From NCBI GenBank assembly GCA_036271555.1, contig DATBAK010000059.1:1-64000 (forward strand): a DNA stretch of 64,000 nucleotides, written 5' to 3'. A program made the translations under genes and the position numbers. Under the pieces are notes generated by a model that was given only the letters and a program-made list of their open reading frames with translations, was not told the DNA's origin and searched no databases. Positions 57,260-64,000 of the stretch are shown piece after piece (position 1 is the first letter of the stretch; every line of letters starts with the position of its first letter). The stretch comes from Acidimicrobiia bacterium (GTDB taxonomy: Bacteria > Actinomycetota > Acidimicrobiia > IMCC26256 > PALSA-610).

Positions 57260-58243
57260 ATGAGGGCCGAGCGGTTGGTGTTCACGGCGCGCGGCCGCTG
57301 CGAGGTCGACGCGTTCGAGGTGCCCGACGCGCGACTCGGCGCCGGCGAGGTCGTCGTCCGCAGTGTGGTGTCGCTGCTCAGTCCCGGCACCGAGCTGGCC
57401 ATCTTCACGCACAATCACCGCGGGTTCGACGTGCCCGATCACTGGGCGCGCTACCCGTGGTTCCCGGGCTACGCGACGGTCGGTGTCGTCGTCGACGCGG
57501 GGGAGCGCAGCCCGCTCCCCACCGGCACGCTCGTGTTCCATCGCATGCCGCACGCGAGCCTCTACCGGCTGCCCGCCGACTGGTTGATCCCGATCCCCGC
57601 GTCGCTCGCGCCGGACCGCGCGGTGTTCTTCATGCTCGTGCAGGTCGCGATGACCGCGATGCGACGCGCGCCGGTGCGCTTCGGCGAGCAGGTCGTGGTG
57701 CTCGGTCAGGGCATGGTCGGGAACCTCGCCGCGCAGCTTGCGCGCGAAGCGGGCGCGCGTTCCGTCGCGGGCGCCGACCTCGTCGCGTCGCGTCTTGCGA
57801 TCGCACAACGCTGTGGCGTCGAACGGCAGTGGAACCTCGCCGACCGTCCGCTCGAGTCGTGGTTGGAGGAGTTGGGCTCGCCCGGCGCGAGCTATGTCGT
57901 CGAAGCCGTCGGCGCGGGCCCGAGTGTCGACGCCGCGTTGAAGGCCACCGCGTCGGGCGGTCGTTGTGTGTTGCTCGGTAGCACGCAGGTGACGCTCGAG
58001 TTCGACCCTTACTTCGACGTGCACAAGAAGGGGCTCGACGTCGTCGGCGCGCACGAGGACACCGTCGATGCCGAGACCCGCCGGCGCGATCGCCCGTTCA
58101 TCCTCGATCTGCTCGGCCGAGAACGCGTGCGCGTCGATCCGCTGCTGACGCACCGCCTGCCGTTCGCCGACGCGCCGCGCGCGTACGAGGGCCTCCGCGA
58201 CGACAAGGAGCATTGGCTGGGCGTGCTCCTGGAGCACGGGTGA
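57260..58243 (+). CDS. Zinc-type MDR dehydrogenase
   Basis: 327 residues of the medium-chain dehydrogenase family, similar in layout to the BchC/threonine-dehydrogenase-like branch. N-terminal GroES-like domain with SLLSPGTELAIF and PGYATVGVVVDAG, Rossmann motif VLGQGMVGNLAAQLA (about 155-169), then GADLVASRLAIAQRCGV. No structural zinc cysteine cluster. Its stop overlaps the GTG of a Gfo/Idh/MocA dehydrogenase; such pairs often act in sugar or pseudo-sugar modification (inference). Confidence 0.85.
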   Translation: MRAERLVFTARGRCEVDAFEVPDARLGAGEVVVRSVVSLLSPGTELAIFTHNHRGFDVPDHWARYPWFPGYATVGVVVDAGERSPLPTGTLVFHRMPHASLYRLPADWLIPIPASLAPDRAVFFMLVQVAMTAMRRAPVRFGEQVVVLGQGMVGNLAAQLAREAGARSVAGADLVASRLAIAQRCGVERQWNLADRPLESWLEELGSPGASYVVEAVGAGPSVDAALKATASGGRCVLLGSTQVTLEFDPYFDVHKKGLDVVGAHEDTVDAETRRRDRPFILDLLGRERVRVDPLLTHRLPFADAPRAYEGLRDDKEHWLGVLLEHG

Positions 58244-59250
58244 CCATCCCGGCGCAGATCCGCACGATCCACTGCGGCGCGCGCGGGCGCGGCGTGTGGG
58301 GTCCGTACGTGATGAACGCCGACGCCCGCTTCCGTCCGGTCGCGTTGACGAGCCGGTCGCCGGACGAGCTCGGCGGCGTGGCGAGCGCGGTCGGAGTCGA
58401 GCGCGAGCACTGCTTCGCGACCCTCGACGCCGCGCTCGACGCCGTCGACTGCGATGCCGTCGTGATCACGACGCCCACGGTGCGGCACGACGAGCACGTC
58501 CGTCGAGCGATCGCCGCGGGCAAGCACGTGCTCGTCGAGAAGGCGCTCGCGCCCACGCTCGCGCAGGCGCGCGCGCTGGTGGACCTCGCCGACGCGGCCG
58601 ATGTCAAGCTCGCGGTCGCGCAGAACTACCGCTTCACCGCCGACGGATGGACCATGCAGCGCATCGTCGAGGCCGGGGAACACGGCACGTTCTCGCTCGC
58701 CACGATCACGATGCACCGTTACCGGCCGACGACGAAAGCGCGCGAGTACCCCGACGCGACGGTCTGGGACATGGCAAGCCATCACCTCGATCAGCTCGTT
58801 GCCTGCTTCGGGCCGGTCGCGTCGGCGTCGGCGCGCACCTGGCGCGCACCGTCGTCGATCTACCCGCATTCCGCGAACCTCGCGGCCACGCTCACGTTCG
58901 CGAGCGGGCTCACGTGCGCCTACACGTTGTGCGAGGACGCGCGCCGCAACGCGCTCGTCTACGAGCTGCACTCCGAGCGCGGCGCGCTCGAGCTGCGCGC
59001 CGGCGAATGGCAGTGGCACGCCGCGCAGCCGCCGACGGCCGATCTCCTCGGCCTCAACGACCCGCCGGTCGCGTTGTCGACGAGGGCGCCGTGGCCCGGC
59101 GGTGAGCAGGGCGTCGCCGATGCGTTCGCGCGCTGGCTGCTCGACGGCGTCGAGCCCGGCATCTCCGGGCGCCACAACCTCGTGACGCTCGCGGCGTGCG
59201 ACCTCGTCGTGCGGTCCGCCGCGGCCGGCGGCGCGACGATCACGGCGTGA
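58240..59250 (+). CDS. Gfo/Idh/MocA-family oxidoreductase
   Basis: 336 residues from a GTG that overlaps the upstream stop. N-terminal Rossmann domain: strand IRTIHCGARGRGVWGPYVM, DCDAVVITTPTVRHDEHVRRAIAAGKHVLVEKALAPT with the EK-P motif (Lys at about 101), and AQNYRFTADG. The C-terminal sheet domain contains WDMASHHLDQL, which supplies the catalytic DxxxH histidine. It probably oxidises or epimerises a sugar-like substrate with NAD(P). Translationally coupled to the MDR dehydrogenase before it and the putative nuclease-like gene after it. Confidence 0.9.
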   Translation: MTIPAQIRTIHCGARGRGVWGPYVMNADARFRPVALTSRSPDELGGVASAVGVEREHCFATLDAALDAVDCDAVVITTPTVRHDEHVRRAIAAGKHVLVEKALAPTLAQARALVDLADAADVKLAVAQNYRFTADGWTMQRIVEAGEHGTFSLATITMHRYRPTTKAREYPDATVWDMASHHLDQLVACFGPVASASARTWRAPSSIYPHSANLAATLTFASGLTCAYTLCEDARRNALVYELHSERGALELRAGEWQWHAAQPPTADLLGLNDPPVALSTRAPWPGGEQGVADAFARWLLDGVEPGISGRHNLVTLAACDLVVRSAAAGGATITA

Positions 59251-60203
59251 TCGAAGAACCCGGGGAGGCCGAGCTCGTCGCCGCGCACTGTTGGGAGTCC
59301 GAGGACCGGGTACCGGGCCGTCCGGAGATGACGGCGTTGCGGCGCCGGCTGCGGCTCCGCCAGGCGCGGTGGCGCGCGGCGAACGGTCATCCGATCGGAT
59401 CGCAGCCGATGGGTGGCGCGCGGCCGGGGCAGGAGTCGCGGCCGGTCGGCAGCCGTATCGACCTCGAGTACGCGCGCGAGACCGGTGCCACGTTCCTCAC
59501 CGACGCGGCGCGCGCCGCGGCAACGGCGCGCGCGTCGACGGTCGAGGCGCATCAACGGCTCGACTCGGCGCGCATGTGGGCGGACCTCCTGTCGTCGGTC
59601 GCGCTGTCGTTCAACCTCTTCGGCGATCTCGCCACCGACCCGCAGCGCGCCGATCGAGCGCTGCACCGCTGGTGGCCCGACGTACCCGGCACCGTCTCCG
59701 ACGTTCGCTTCGAGCACTCGCCGGGCCGGCTCGACGGCGCGTACCTCGGGAACCTGAGCACGCTCGAGGCCGCGTTCGTCCTCGATCATGGCGACGGGAC
59801 GCGCGGCATCGTCGGCGTCGGTGTGCGGTACCACGAGCGCGCCAAGTCGGAGGTGCCGAAGCCGCGCAACCTCGAGCGCTATCGCCGGGTCGCCGGCCGT
59901 TCGGGTGCGTTCCGCCGCGGCTACGAGGACGCCGTCGTCGGCGACCTCACGGTGCTCTGGCTCGCGCATCTGCTCGTGCTCTCGATGATGCAGAACCCGA
60001 AGGACGACACGAACTGGGCTCGCTATGTCGTCGCGTATCCGGCCGGCAACCAAGACTTCGCGCGGCTCTGTGCGCGATATCGGGAGCAGCTCGTCGACGA
60101 CTCGACGTTCGCGTCGATCACGATCGAGGAGTTGCTCGCCGCGCGGGCGCTCCGCCCGCCCACGATCGCGGCGCTGCGCGCTCGCTATCTCTCGGACTCC
60201 TGA
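59247..60203 (+). CDS. PGN_0703-like putative PD-(D/E)XK nuclease family protein
   Basis: 318 residues from a GTG overlapping the previous stop. ALSFNLFGDL, an acidic residue in FEHSPGRLDGAYLGNLSTLEAAFVLDHGDG, and IVGVGVRYHERAKSE follow the order seen in the PGN_0703-type family, where the last segment is a degenerate (G)xExK: here the expected acidic residue is replaced by V-x-V-R and a glutamate follows in YHE. Activity is therefore uncertain. No methyltransferase is nearby, so a restriction role has no support from context. Confidence 0.5.
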   Translation: MIEEPGEAELVAAHCWESEDRVPGRPEMTALRRRLRLRQARWRAANGHPIGSQPMGGARPGQESRPVGSRIDLEYARETGATFLTDAARAAATARASTVEAHQRLDSARMWADLLSSVALSFNLFGDLATDPQRADRALHRWWPDVPGTVSDVRFEHSPGRLDGAYLGNLSTLEAAFVLDHGDGTRGIVGVGVRYHERAKSEVPKPRNLERYRRVAGRSGAFRRGYEDAVVGDLTVLWLAHLLVLSMMQNPKDDTNWARYVVAYPAGNQDFARLCARYREQLVDDSTFASITIEELLAARALRPPTIAALRARYLSDS

Positions 60204-60304
60204 TCGCCGACGGACGCGAATCGAGGGGGGCGCACTTGGAGGCGGCGACACGCGCGCGGGGTAGCGTTCCGCCCGCCACGGGGGCTTGGAGGCGGGGGTC
60301 AGGG

Positions 60305-61450
60305 ATGAAGAGGCTTTGCATCGGCGCGTCCGTCGCGCTGCTCACGGCGATGACGCTGGGCTCCGGTGCTGCGGCGGCCACGCCGGCGTGGCGCTTGCAG
60401 ACGGTCAAGGCGCCCGCGGGCGCGACCGACGCCGACCTGCGCGGCGTGTCGTGCCCAGCTGCGACCGCCTGCACGACGGTCGGGGTGTACCTGGTCAACT
60501 TCACGAGCGGCGGACCGACCGCGGCGGGATGGGACGGCACGCGCTGGAAGGCGCAGCGCGTCGCCGCGACCGTGCCGACGCAGCTCGGCGGAGTGTCGTG
60601 CGTCGCGAGCACACAGTGCGTGGCCGTCGGGTCGAGCTACGACATGTCGACGTTCTCGAGCGCACCGGCCGCGGCCGTGTGGAACGGCACGAAGTGGACG
60701 GGCAAGAAGGTCCCGGTGCCCGCCACCGCGACCGGCGGGGGAACGCTGAACGGGGTGTCGTGCGCGTCGGCGACCGCCTGTGTCGCGGTCGGATCCGTGA
60801 GCGTCGCCGGCTCGGTGCCGCTCGCCGCGTCGTGGAACGGAACGCGATGGAAGCTGAGCAAGCCGCACGCGCCGAAGGCGTCGCCTTCGTCGGAGTTCTG
60901 GGGCGTCTCGTGCGCGACGAGCACGTCGTGCGTCGCGGTCGGTGAGTCGTACGACGCGTCGGGCACGAATTCCGTGCCGATGGCGCAGGTGTGGAACGGC
61001 AGTAGCTGGACGGTGCAGACCGTGCCGACGCCCGCCCACGCGTTCGCCGTGCAGCTCAACTCGGTGTCGTGCAGCGCGGCCGCGTCGTGCACGGCCGTCG
61101 GCTACTACCACCTCAATTCGGGTTCGGGCACCATCACACCGCTCATCGAACGGTGGAACGGTACGAGCTGGACCGTGCAGACGAGTGGGGTCGCGGTCGG
61201 CGTGCTGTGGGGCGTGTCGTGTGCGGCGAGCTCGACGTGCATGGCGGTGGGCGGCCTCGTGGGCGCCGCCGCGATCGCGCAGCAGTGGGACGGCACGACG
61301 TGGGTCGCGAAGACCGTGCCGACACCGGCCGGTGCGAGCAACCCGGGCTTGCGGAGCGTGTCGTGCACCGCGGCGAACGCGTGCACCGCGGTCGGGAGCG
61401 CGAACGCGAGCAGCGGCCATCTTCAGGACCTCGTCGAGCGGTTCTCATGA
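60305..61450 (+). CDS. Secreted seven-repeat protein, likely beta-propeller (paralogue 1)
   Basis: 381 residues. A Sec signal peptide (1-24, ending AAA) is followed by seven repeats of about 50 residues, each with [GS]VSC-x5-C-x-[AT]VG and then W-[ND]-G-x2-W and V-P-x-P. Fourteen cysteines fall in seven C-x5-C pairs. The mature N-terminus (PAWRLQTV) is the missing W-strand of the last repeat, which ends LVERFS, the velcro closure of a seven-bladed propeller. No catalytic motif; a binding or surface-structure role is likely. The start is fixed by GGGGTCAGG before the ATG, shared with paralogue 2. Confidence 0.85.
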   Translation: MKRLCIGASVALLTAMTLGSGAAAATPAWRLQTVKAPAGATDADLRGVSCPAATACTTVGVYLVNFTSGGPTAAGWDGTRWKAQRVAATVPTQLGGVSCVASTQCVAVGSSYDMSTFSSAPAAAVWNGTKWTGKKVPVPATATGGGTLNGVSCASATACVAVGSVSVAGSVPLAASWNGTRWKLSKPHAPKASPSSEFWGVSCATSTSCVAVGESYDASGTNSVPMAQVWNGSSWTVQTVPTPAHAFAVQLNSVSCSAAASCTAVGYYHLNSGSGTITPLIERWNGTSWTVQTSGVAVGVLWGVSCAASSTCMAVGGLVGAAAIAQQWDGTTWVAKTVPTPAGASNPGLRSVSCTAANACTAVGSANASSGHLQDLVERFS

Positions 61451-61516
61451 CCTCGGCGCGCCGATAGCATCTCGTCGCGAACGAACGGGTGGCTTCTGGC
61501 GATGTGCGGGGTCAGG

Positions 61517-62641
61517 ATGCGGAGACTGCAGGTGGGAGTGGTCGTCGCACTCGTGACGTTCGGTCTCGCCGCCGGCGGCGCGTCCGCAGCGACGCCCAAG
61601 TGGCGGATGCAGCACTCGTCGATGTTGGTGGGCGATCCGAACGCCTCGCTGATCGGCGTGTCGTGCGCGTCGACGACCGCGTGCACCGCGGTCGGCATGG
61701 GCTCGAGCCGCGCGTTCGCGGAGACGTGGGACGGTTCGCGTTGGACGCGCATGCGCACGCCGCGGGGCATCGCGCAATTCGACGCAGTGTCGTGCGCGGC
61801 GTCGACGCAGTGCATGGCGGTCGGTCAGACCTCCGCCGGCGCACCGGCGGTCATGTCGTGGGACGGGTCGACGTGGCGGCGGGAGCACGTCACGTTTGCC
61901 GCGCACTTCCAGGATGTGCGGTTCGCCGCCGTCTCGTGTGCGTCGACGACCGATTGCGTCGTCGTCGGCTCGGCCGAGGACCACACCCGATTCGCGGTCG
62001 TACCCGTCGCGCAACGCTGGAACGGGTCGTCGTGGTCCAACCTGCACGCGCGGGTGCCGAAGCGCACGATCCACAGTGAGTTCTACGGCGTCTCGTGCCC
62101 GGCGCCGACAACGTGTGTCGCGGTCGGTTTCCGAGAAGGGGGCACCGACCCGCAGCCGCTCGTCGAAAAGTGGGACGCCGGCGCGTGGAGCATTGCCCGC
62201 CCGACCGTGCCGGCCGACGCGGTCGACATCGTGCTCGCGTCGGTCTCGTGCCCGTCGACCTCGGTGTGCACGGCGGTCGGCAGCTACGAGGAGCACACGT
62301 TCGGTGGAACGTTGGCGACGCTCGCGGAGCGCGGGGACGGATCGACGTGGACGATTCAGCCGACGCCGCCGCCGACCCTGCAAGCCGGCGTGTTCTTCTC
62401 GAGCGTGTCGTGCGGTTCGACGTCGTCCTGCGTTGCGGTCGGACCCTTCGACGAGTCGGCTGACGCGTTCGCGGAGCGCTGGGACGGCTCGACCTGGGCC
62501 GTCGAGCACGTTCCGGTCGGCGCTTCTTCGATTCCGAATCTCGAGACCGTGTCCTGTGCCTCCGATTCGGTGTGTACCGCGGTTGGCTCCGCAACCGGTC
62601 GCGACGGGCACGAGGTGCCCCTGATCGAGCGCGACTCCTGA
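61517..62641 (+). CDS. Secreted seven-repeat protein, likely beta-propeller (paralogue 2)
   Basis: 374 residues, same design as its neighbour: signal peptide (to about residue 25), mature start TPKWRMQ, seven VSC-x5-C-x-[AV]VG units and W-x-G/x-x-x-W strands, ending LIERDS. The fifth blade has lost its first tryptophan (ERGDGSTW). I start at 61517 rather than the ATG five codons earlier because the GGGGTCAGG-ATG context matches that of paralogue 1. About 65 bases lie between the two genes, so they arose by tandem duplication and are probably co-expressed. Confidence 0.85.
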   Translation: MRRLQVGVVVALVTFGLAAGGASAATPKWRMQHSSMLVGDPNASLIGVSCASTTACTAVGMGSSRAFAETWDGSRWTRMRTPRGIAQFDAVSCAASTQCMAVGQTSAGAPAVMSWDGSTWRREHVTFAAHFQDVRFAAVSCASTTDCVVVGSAEDHTRFAVVPVAQRWNGSSWSNLHARVPKRTIHSEFYGVSCPAPTTCVAVGFREGGTDPQPLVEKWDAGAWSIARPTVPADAVDIVLASVSCPSTSVCTAVGSYEEHTFGGTLATLAERGDGSTWTIQPTPPPTLQAGVFFSSVSCGSTSSCVAVGPFDESADAFAERWDGSTWAVEHVPVGASSIPNLETVSCASDSVCTAVGSATGRDGHEVPLIERDS

Positions 62642-62643
62642 CG

Positions 62644-62970
62644 TCAGCGGAGCGAGTCGCGCAACGCCGCGACGCGCTCCGGCACGACGCTCCACCACAT
62701 CCAGCGACCGCGCTTCTCGCCGACGATGAGTCCGGCGTCGGCGAGCGCCTTCGTGTGATGGCTGATCGTCGGCTGCGACTTGCCGAGCGGTGCTTCGAGA
62801 TCGCACGAGCACACTTCGCCCGCGGACGCGACGAGATTCAGCAGCCGGAGCCGTACGGGATCCGAGAGCGCGGCGAACGCGTGCGCGAGCTCGACCGCAT
62901 CGCGCTCGCGCAACCGGGCAGTGAGGAGCGGGCCGCAGCAGGCGTCGGCCGTTCGAGACTTCGTCGGCAT
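62644..62970 (-). CDS. arsR: ArsR-family metalloregulator, arsenic/cadmium type
   Basis: 108 residues from the ATG with GGAG seven bases upstream (a GTG two codons earlier is too close to it). Winged-helix fold: ELAHAFAALSDPVRLRLLNLVA, recognition helix SQPTISHHTKALADAGL, wing EKRGRWMWWSV. EVCSCDLE carries the C-x-C pair that binds As(III) or Cd in helix alpha-3, and an N-terminal ACC gives further thiol ligands, as in mycobacterial ArsR/CmtR relatives. Represses itself and the divergent cadI gene; metal relieves it. Confidence 0.92.
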   Translation of the reverse strand: MPTKSRTADACCGPLLTARLRERDAVELAHAFAALSDPVRLRLLNLVASAGEVCSCDLEAPLGKSQPTISHHTKALADAGLIVGEKRGRWMWWSVVPERVAALRDSLR

Positions 62971-62985
62971 GCCCACACTCCATGT

Positions 62986-63028
62986 ATTGACAGATATCGA
63001 TGGATTCGCGAGGATCGATCAATCGATC
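62986..63028. promoter_or_regulatory. Divergent arsR-cadI control region with two palindromes
   Basis: TTGACA at 62987-62992 is a good -35 for the plus-strand gene. It lies inside ATTGA-N6-TCGAT (62986-63001), an imperfect ArsR-type operator. A second, perfect palindrome GATCGAT-CA-ATCGATC covers 63013-63028, where the -10 would be. ArsR bound at either would block transcription. Confidence 0.6.
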
Positions 63029-63052
63029 ACTGCCAATCTATCGGAGACGCCC

Positions 63053-63475
63053 ATGTCGCGTGTACAGCTCGCCCTCAACGTGTCGGACCTCGACGCCGCG
63101 GTCGCGTTCTATTCGAAGCTCTTCGCGACGGAACCGGCCAAGCGCTATCCCGGATACGCGAACTTCGCGATCGCGGAGCCGCCGCTCAAGCTCGTGCTGA
63201 TGGAAGGGCCCGGTGCACCGGGCACGCTCAATCACCTGGGCGTCGAGGTCGAGTCGACCGACCTGGTTGCGGCGGCCGACGCGCGACTGCGCGCACAGGG
63301 GCTCGAGTGCGCGACCGAAGAAGAGGTGTCGTGTTGCTACGCAGTGCAGGACAAGGTGTGGGTCGACGCTCCCGATGGCGAGCCGTGGGAGATCTACACC
63401 GTGCTCGCCGACGCGGAAGCCGATGACGGCCGCTGCTGCGACGGCGCGCCCGAATCCACTGCTCGCTGTTGCTGA
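63053..63475 (+). CDS. cadI: ArsI/CadI-family metalloenzyme
   Basis: 140 residues of the vicinal-oxygen-chelate fold. MSRVQLALNVSDLDAAVAFYSKLF and TLNHLGVEVES closely follow mycobacterial CadI. Metal ligands by alignment are Gln5 (His5 in ArsI), His61 and Glu113 (WEIY); the vicinal Cys94-Cys95 (SCCYA) is the arsenical-binding pair of ArsI C-As lyases. The C-terminus adds two more CC pairs (RCC...RCC). It either cleaves organoarsenicals or helps Cd/As tolerance. GGAG precedes the ATG. Its end overlaps the aquaporin start. Confidence 0.9.
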   Translation: MSRVQLALNVSDLDAAVAFYSKLFATEPAKRYPGYANFAIAEPPLKLVLMEGPGAPGTLNHLGVEVESTDLVAAADARLRAQGLECATEEEVSCCYAVQDKVWVDAPDGEPWEIYTVLADAEADDGRCCDGAPESTARCC

Positions 63476-64000
63476 TCGAGCGCGACCTCGCGCGCCGCGC
63501 GACCGCGGAGGCCGTCGGCACCGCGTTCCTCGTCGCGATCGTGGTCGGTTCCGGGATCGCGGCGCAGCGGCTCTCGCCGGACGATGTCGGCCTGCAGCTG
63601 CTCGAGAGCTCGATCGCGACGGGCGCCGGTCTGGTCGCGATCATCCTCGCGTTCGGGCCGGTTTCCGGCGCCCACTTCAATCCCGTCGTGACGCTCGCCG
63701 ACCGATTGCTCGGCGGCATCTCGACCCGCGCCGCGTGCGCGTACGTCGGCGCGCAGATCGCCGGCGGCTGTGTCGGCGCCGTCGTCGCGAACCTCATGTT
63801 CGACCTGCGCGCGATCAACATCTCGACGCACGCGCGCTCGTCGGGCGGGCTGTGGTTGGGTGAGCTCGTCGCGACGTTCGGATTGTTGCTCGTGATCCTC
63901 GGCGTCGCGCGCCGTGGTCGCGATGCGCTCGCGCCGTTCGCGGTCGGCGGCTACATCGCCGCCGCGTACTGGTTCACGTCGTCGACGTCCTTCGCCAACC
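63469..64000 (+). CDS. Aquaporin/MIP-family channel, truncated by the window end
   Basis: The first 177 residues are visible, from a TTG (ATG and GTG are absent here) that overlaps the cadI stop. Helices at about 12-30, 45-62 and later; the first NPA-type half-helix reads SGAHFNPVVTL, NPV instead of NPA, at about 72-82. Related arsenic-locus channels (AqpS-type) let arsenite leave the cell. Gene order ArsR-CadI-MIP fits arsenic detoxification; a low-molecular-weight arsenate reductase may follow beyond the edge. Confidence 0.82.
   Translation, partial: MLIERDLARRATAEAVGTAFLVAIVVGSGIAAQRLSPDDVGLQLLESSIATGAGLVAIILAFGPVSGAHFNPVVTLADRLLGGISTRAACAYVGAQIAGGCVGAVVANLMFDLRAINISTHARSSGGLWLGELVATFGLLLVILGVARRGRDALAPFAVGGYIAAAYWFTSSTSFAN

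Overview
The window is about 64 kb of very GC-rich DNA (roughly 70% by eye) with dense, often overlapping genes, many GTG or TTG starts, ATGA/GTGA stop-start overlaps, an F420-type LLM oxidoreductase, a SigE-type ECF sigma factor, SigB-like promoters, an actinobacterial LexA box and mycobacterial-type CadI. This points to an actinobacterium, and an Acidimicrobiia-like soil or aquatic lineage fits best (inference; there is no rRNA or ribosomal protein to prove it). I see no rRNA, tRNA, CRISPR array, insertion sequence or prophage.

Layout. 0-7.2 kb: the start of an ArsR regulator with a perfect palindromic operator, then catabolic enzymes (SDR, epoxide hydrolase, D-aminoacylase-type amidohydrolase, LLM monooxygenase) facing a Rieske oxygenase/GNAT pair across a very long hairpin. 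7.5-11.5 kb, minus strand: an overlapping three-gene operon of response regulator, secreted subtilisin-like protease with a tryptophan-pentad tail, and membrane histidine kinase. 11.7-15.7 kb: SOS-type DNA polymerase IV, a mycothiol-type DinB-fold enzyme, and an ECF sigma factor with its membrane partner. 15.8-19.1 kb: hybrid histidine kinase plus receiver-EAL protein. 19.1-26.0 kb: quinone-oxidoreductase-like protein and a Liv-type ABC importer whose two permeases are fused. 26.0-27.9 kb: sulfotransferase and TetR regulator.

27.9-34.5 kb is a general-stress, partner-switching region. It holds two PP2C/SpoIIE phosphatases with different sensory inputs, two STAS anti-sigma antagonists, one full and one reduced RsbW-like ATPase, and two CsbD/Mbp-like proteins behind a SigB-type promoter, but no sigma factor of that class. 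34.5-37.1 kb holds two small cysteine-cluster proteins and an overlapping convergent OmpR regulator/histidine kinase pair.

37.4-52.0 kb is the most striking region, a nearly gap-free plus-strand array: hybrid histidine kinase, receiver, HEAT-repeat membrane protein, processive-type family 2 glycosyltransferase, CheW, CheR-TPR, second CheW, MCP without HAMP, CheA-receiver, CheB, and a 796-residue REC-REC-REC-kinase-REC protein. No flagellar or pilus gene is present here, so I infer an alternative-cellular-function chemosensory system, possibly controlling an exopolysaccharide made by the glycosyltransferase. Next to it (52.0-54.9 kb) is a divergent pair in which the histidine kinase has lost its ATPase domain and the response regulator has a degenerate receiver.

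54.9-64 kb: GAF-ANTAR regulator, nucleotidyltransferase-like, DUF4760-like and SnoaL-like proteins, an alcohol-dehydrogenase/Gfo-Idh-MocA/putative nuclease operon, two tandem paralogous secreted proteins that read as seven-bladed propellers with one cysteine pair per blade, and the start of an arsenic/cadmium locus (ArsR, ArsI/CadI, aquaporin) that runs off the end. A roughly 40-80 bp intergenic repeat occurs at three places (12.9, 31.3 and 42.9 kb).
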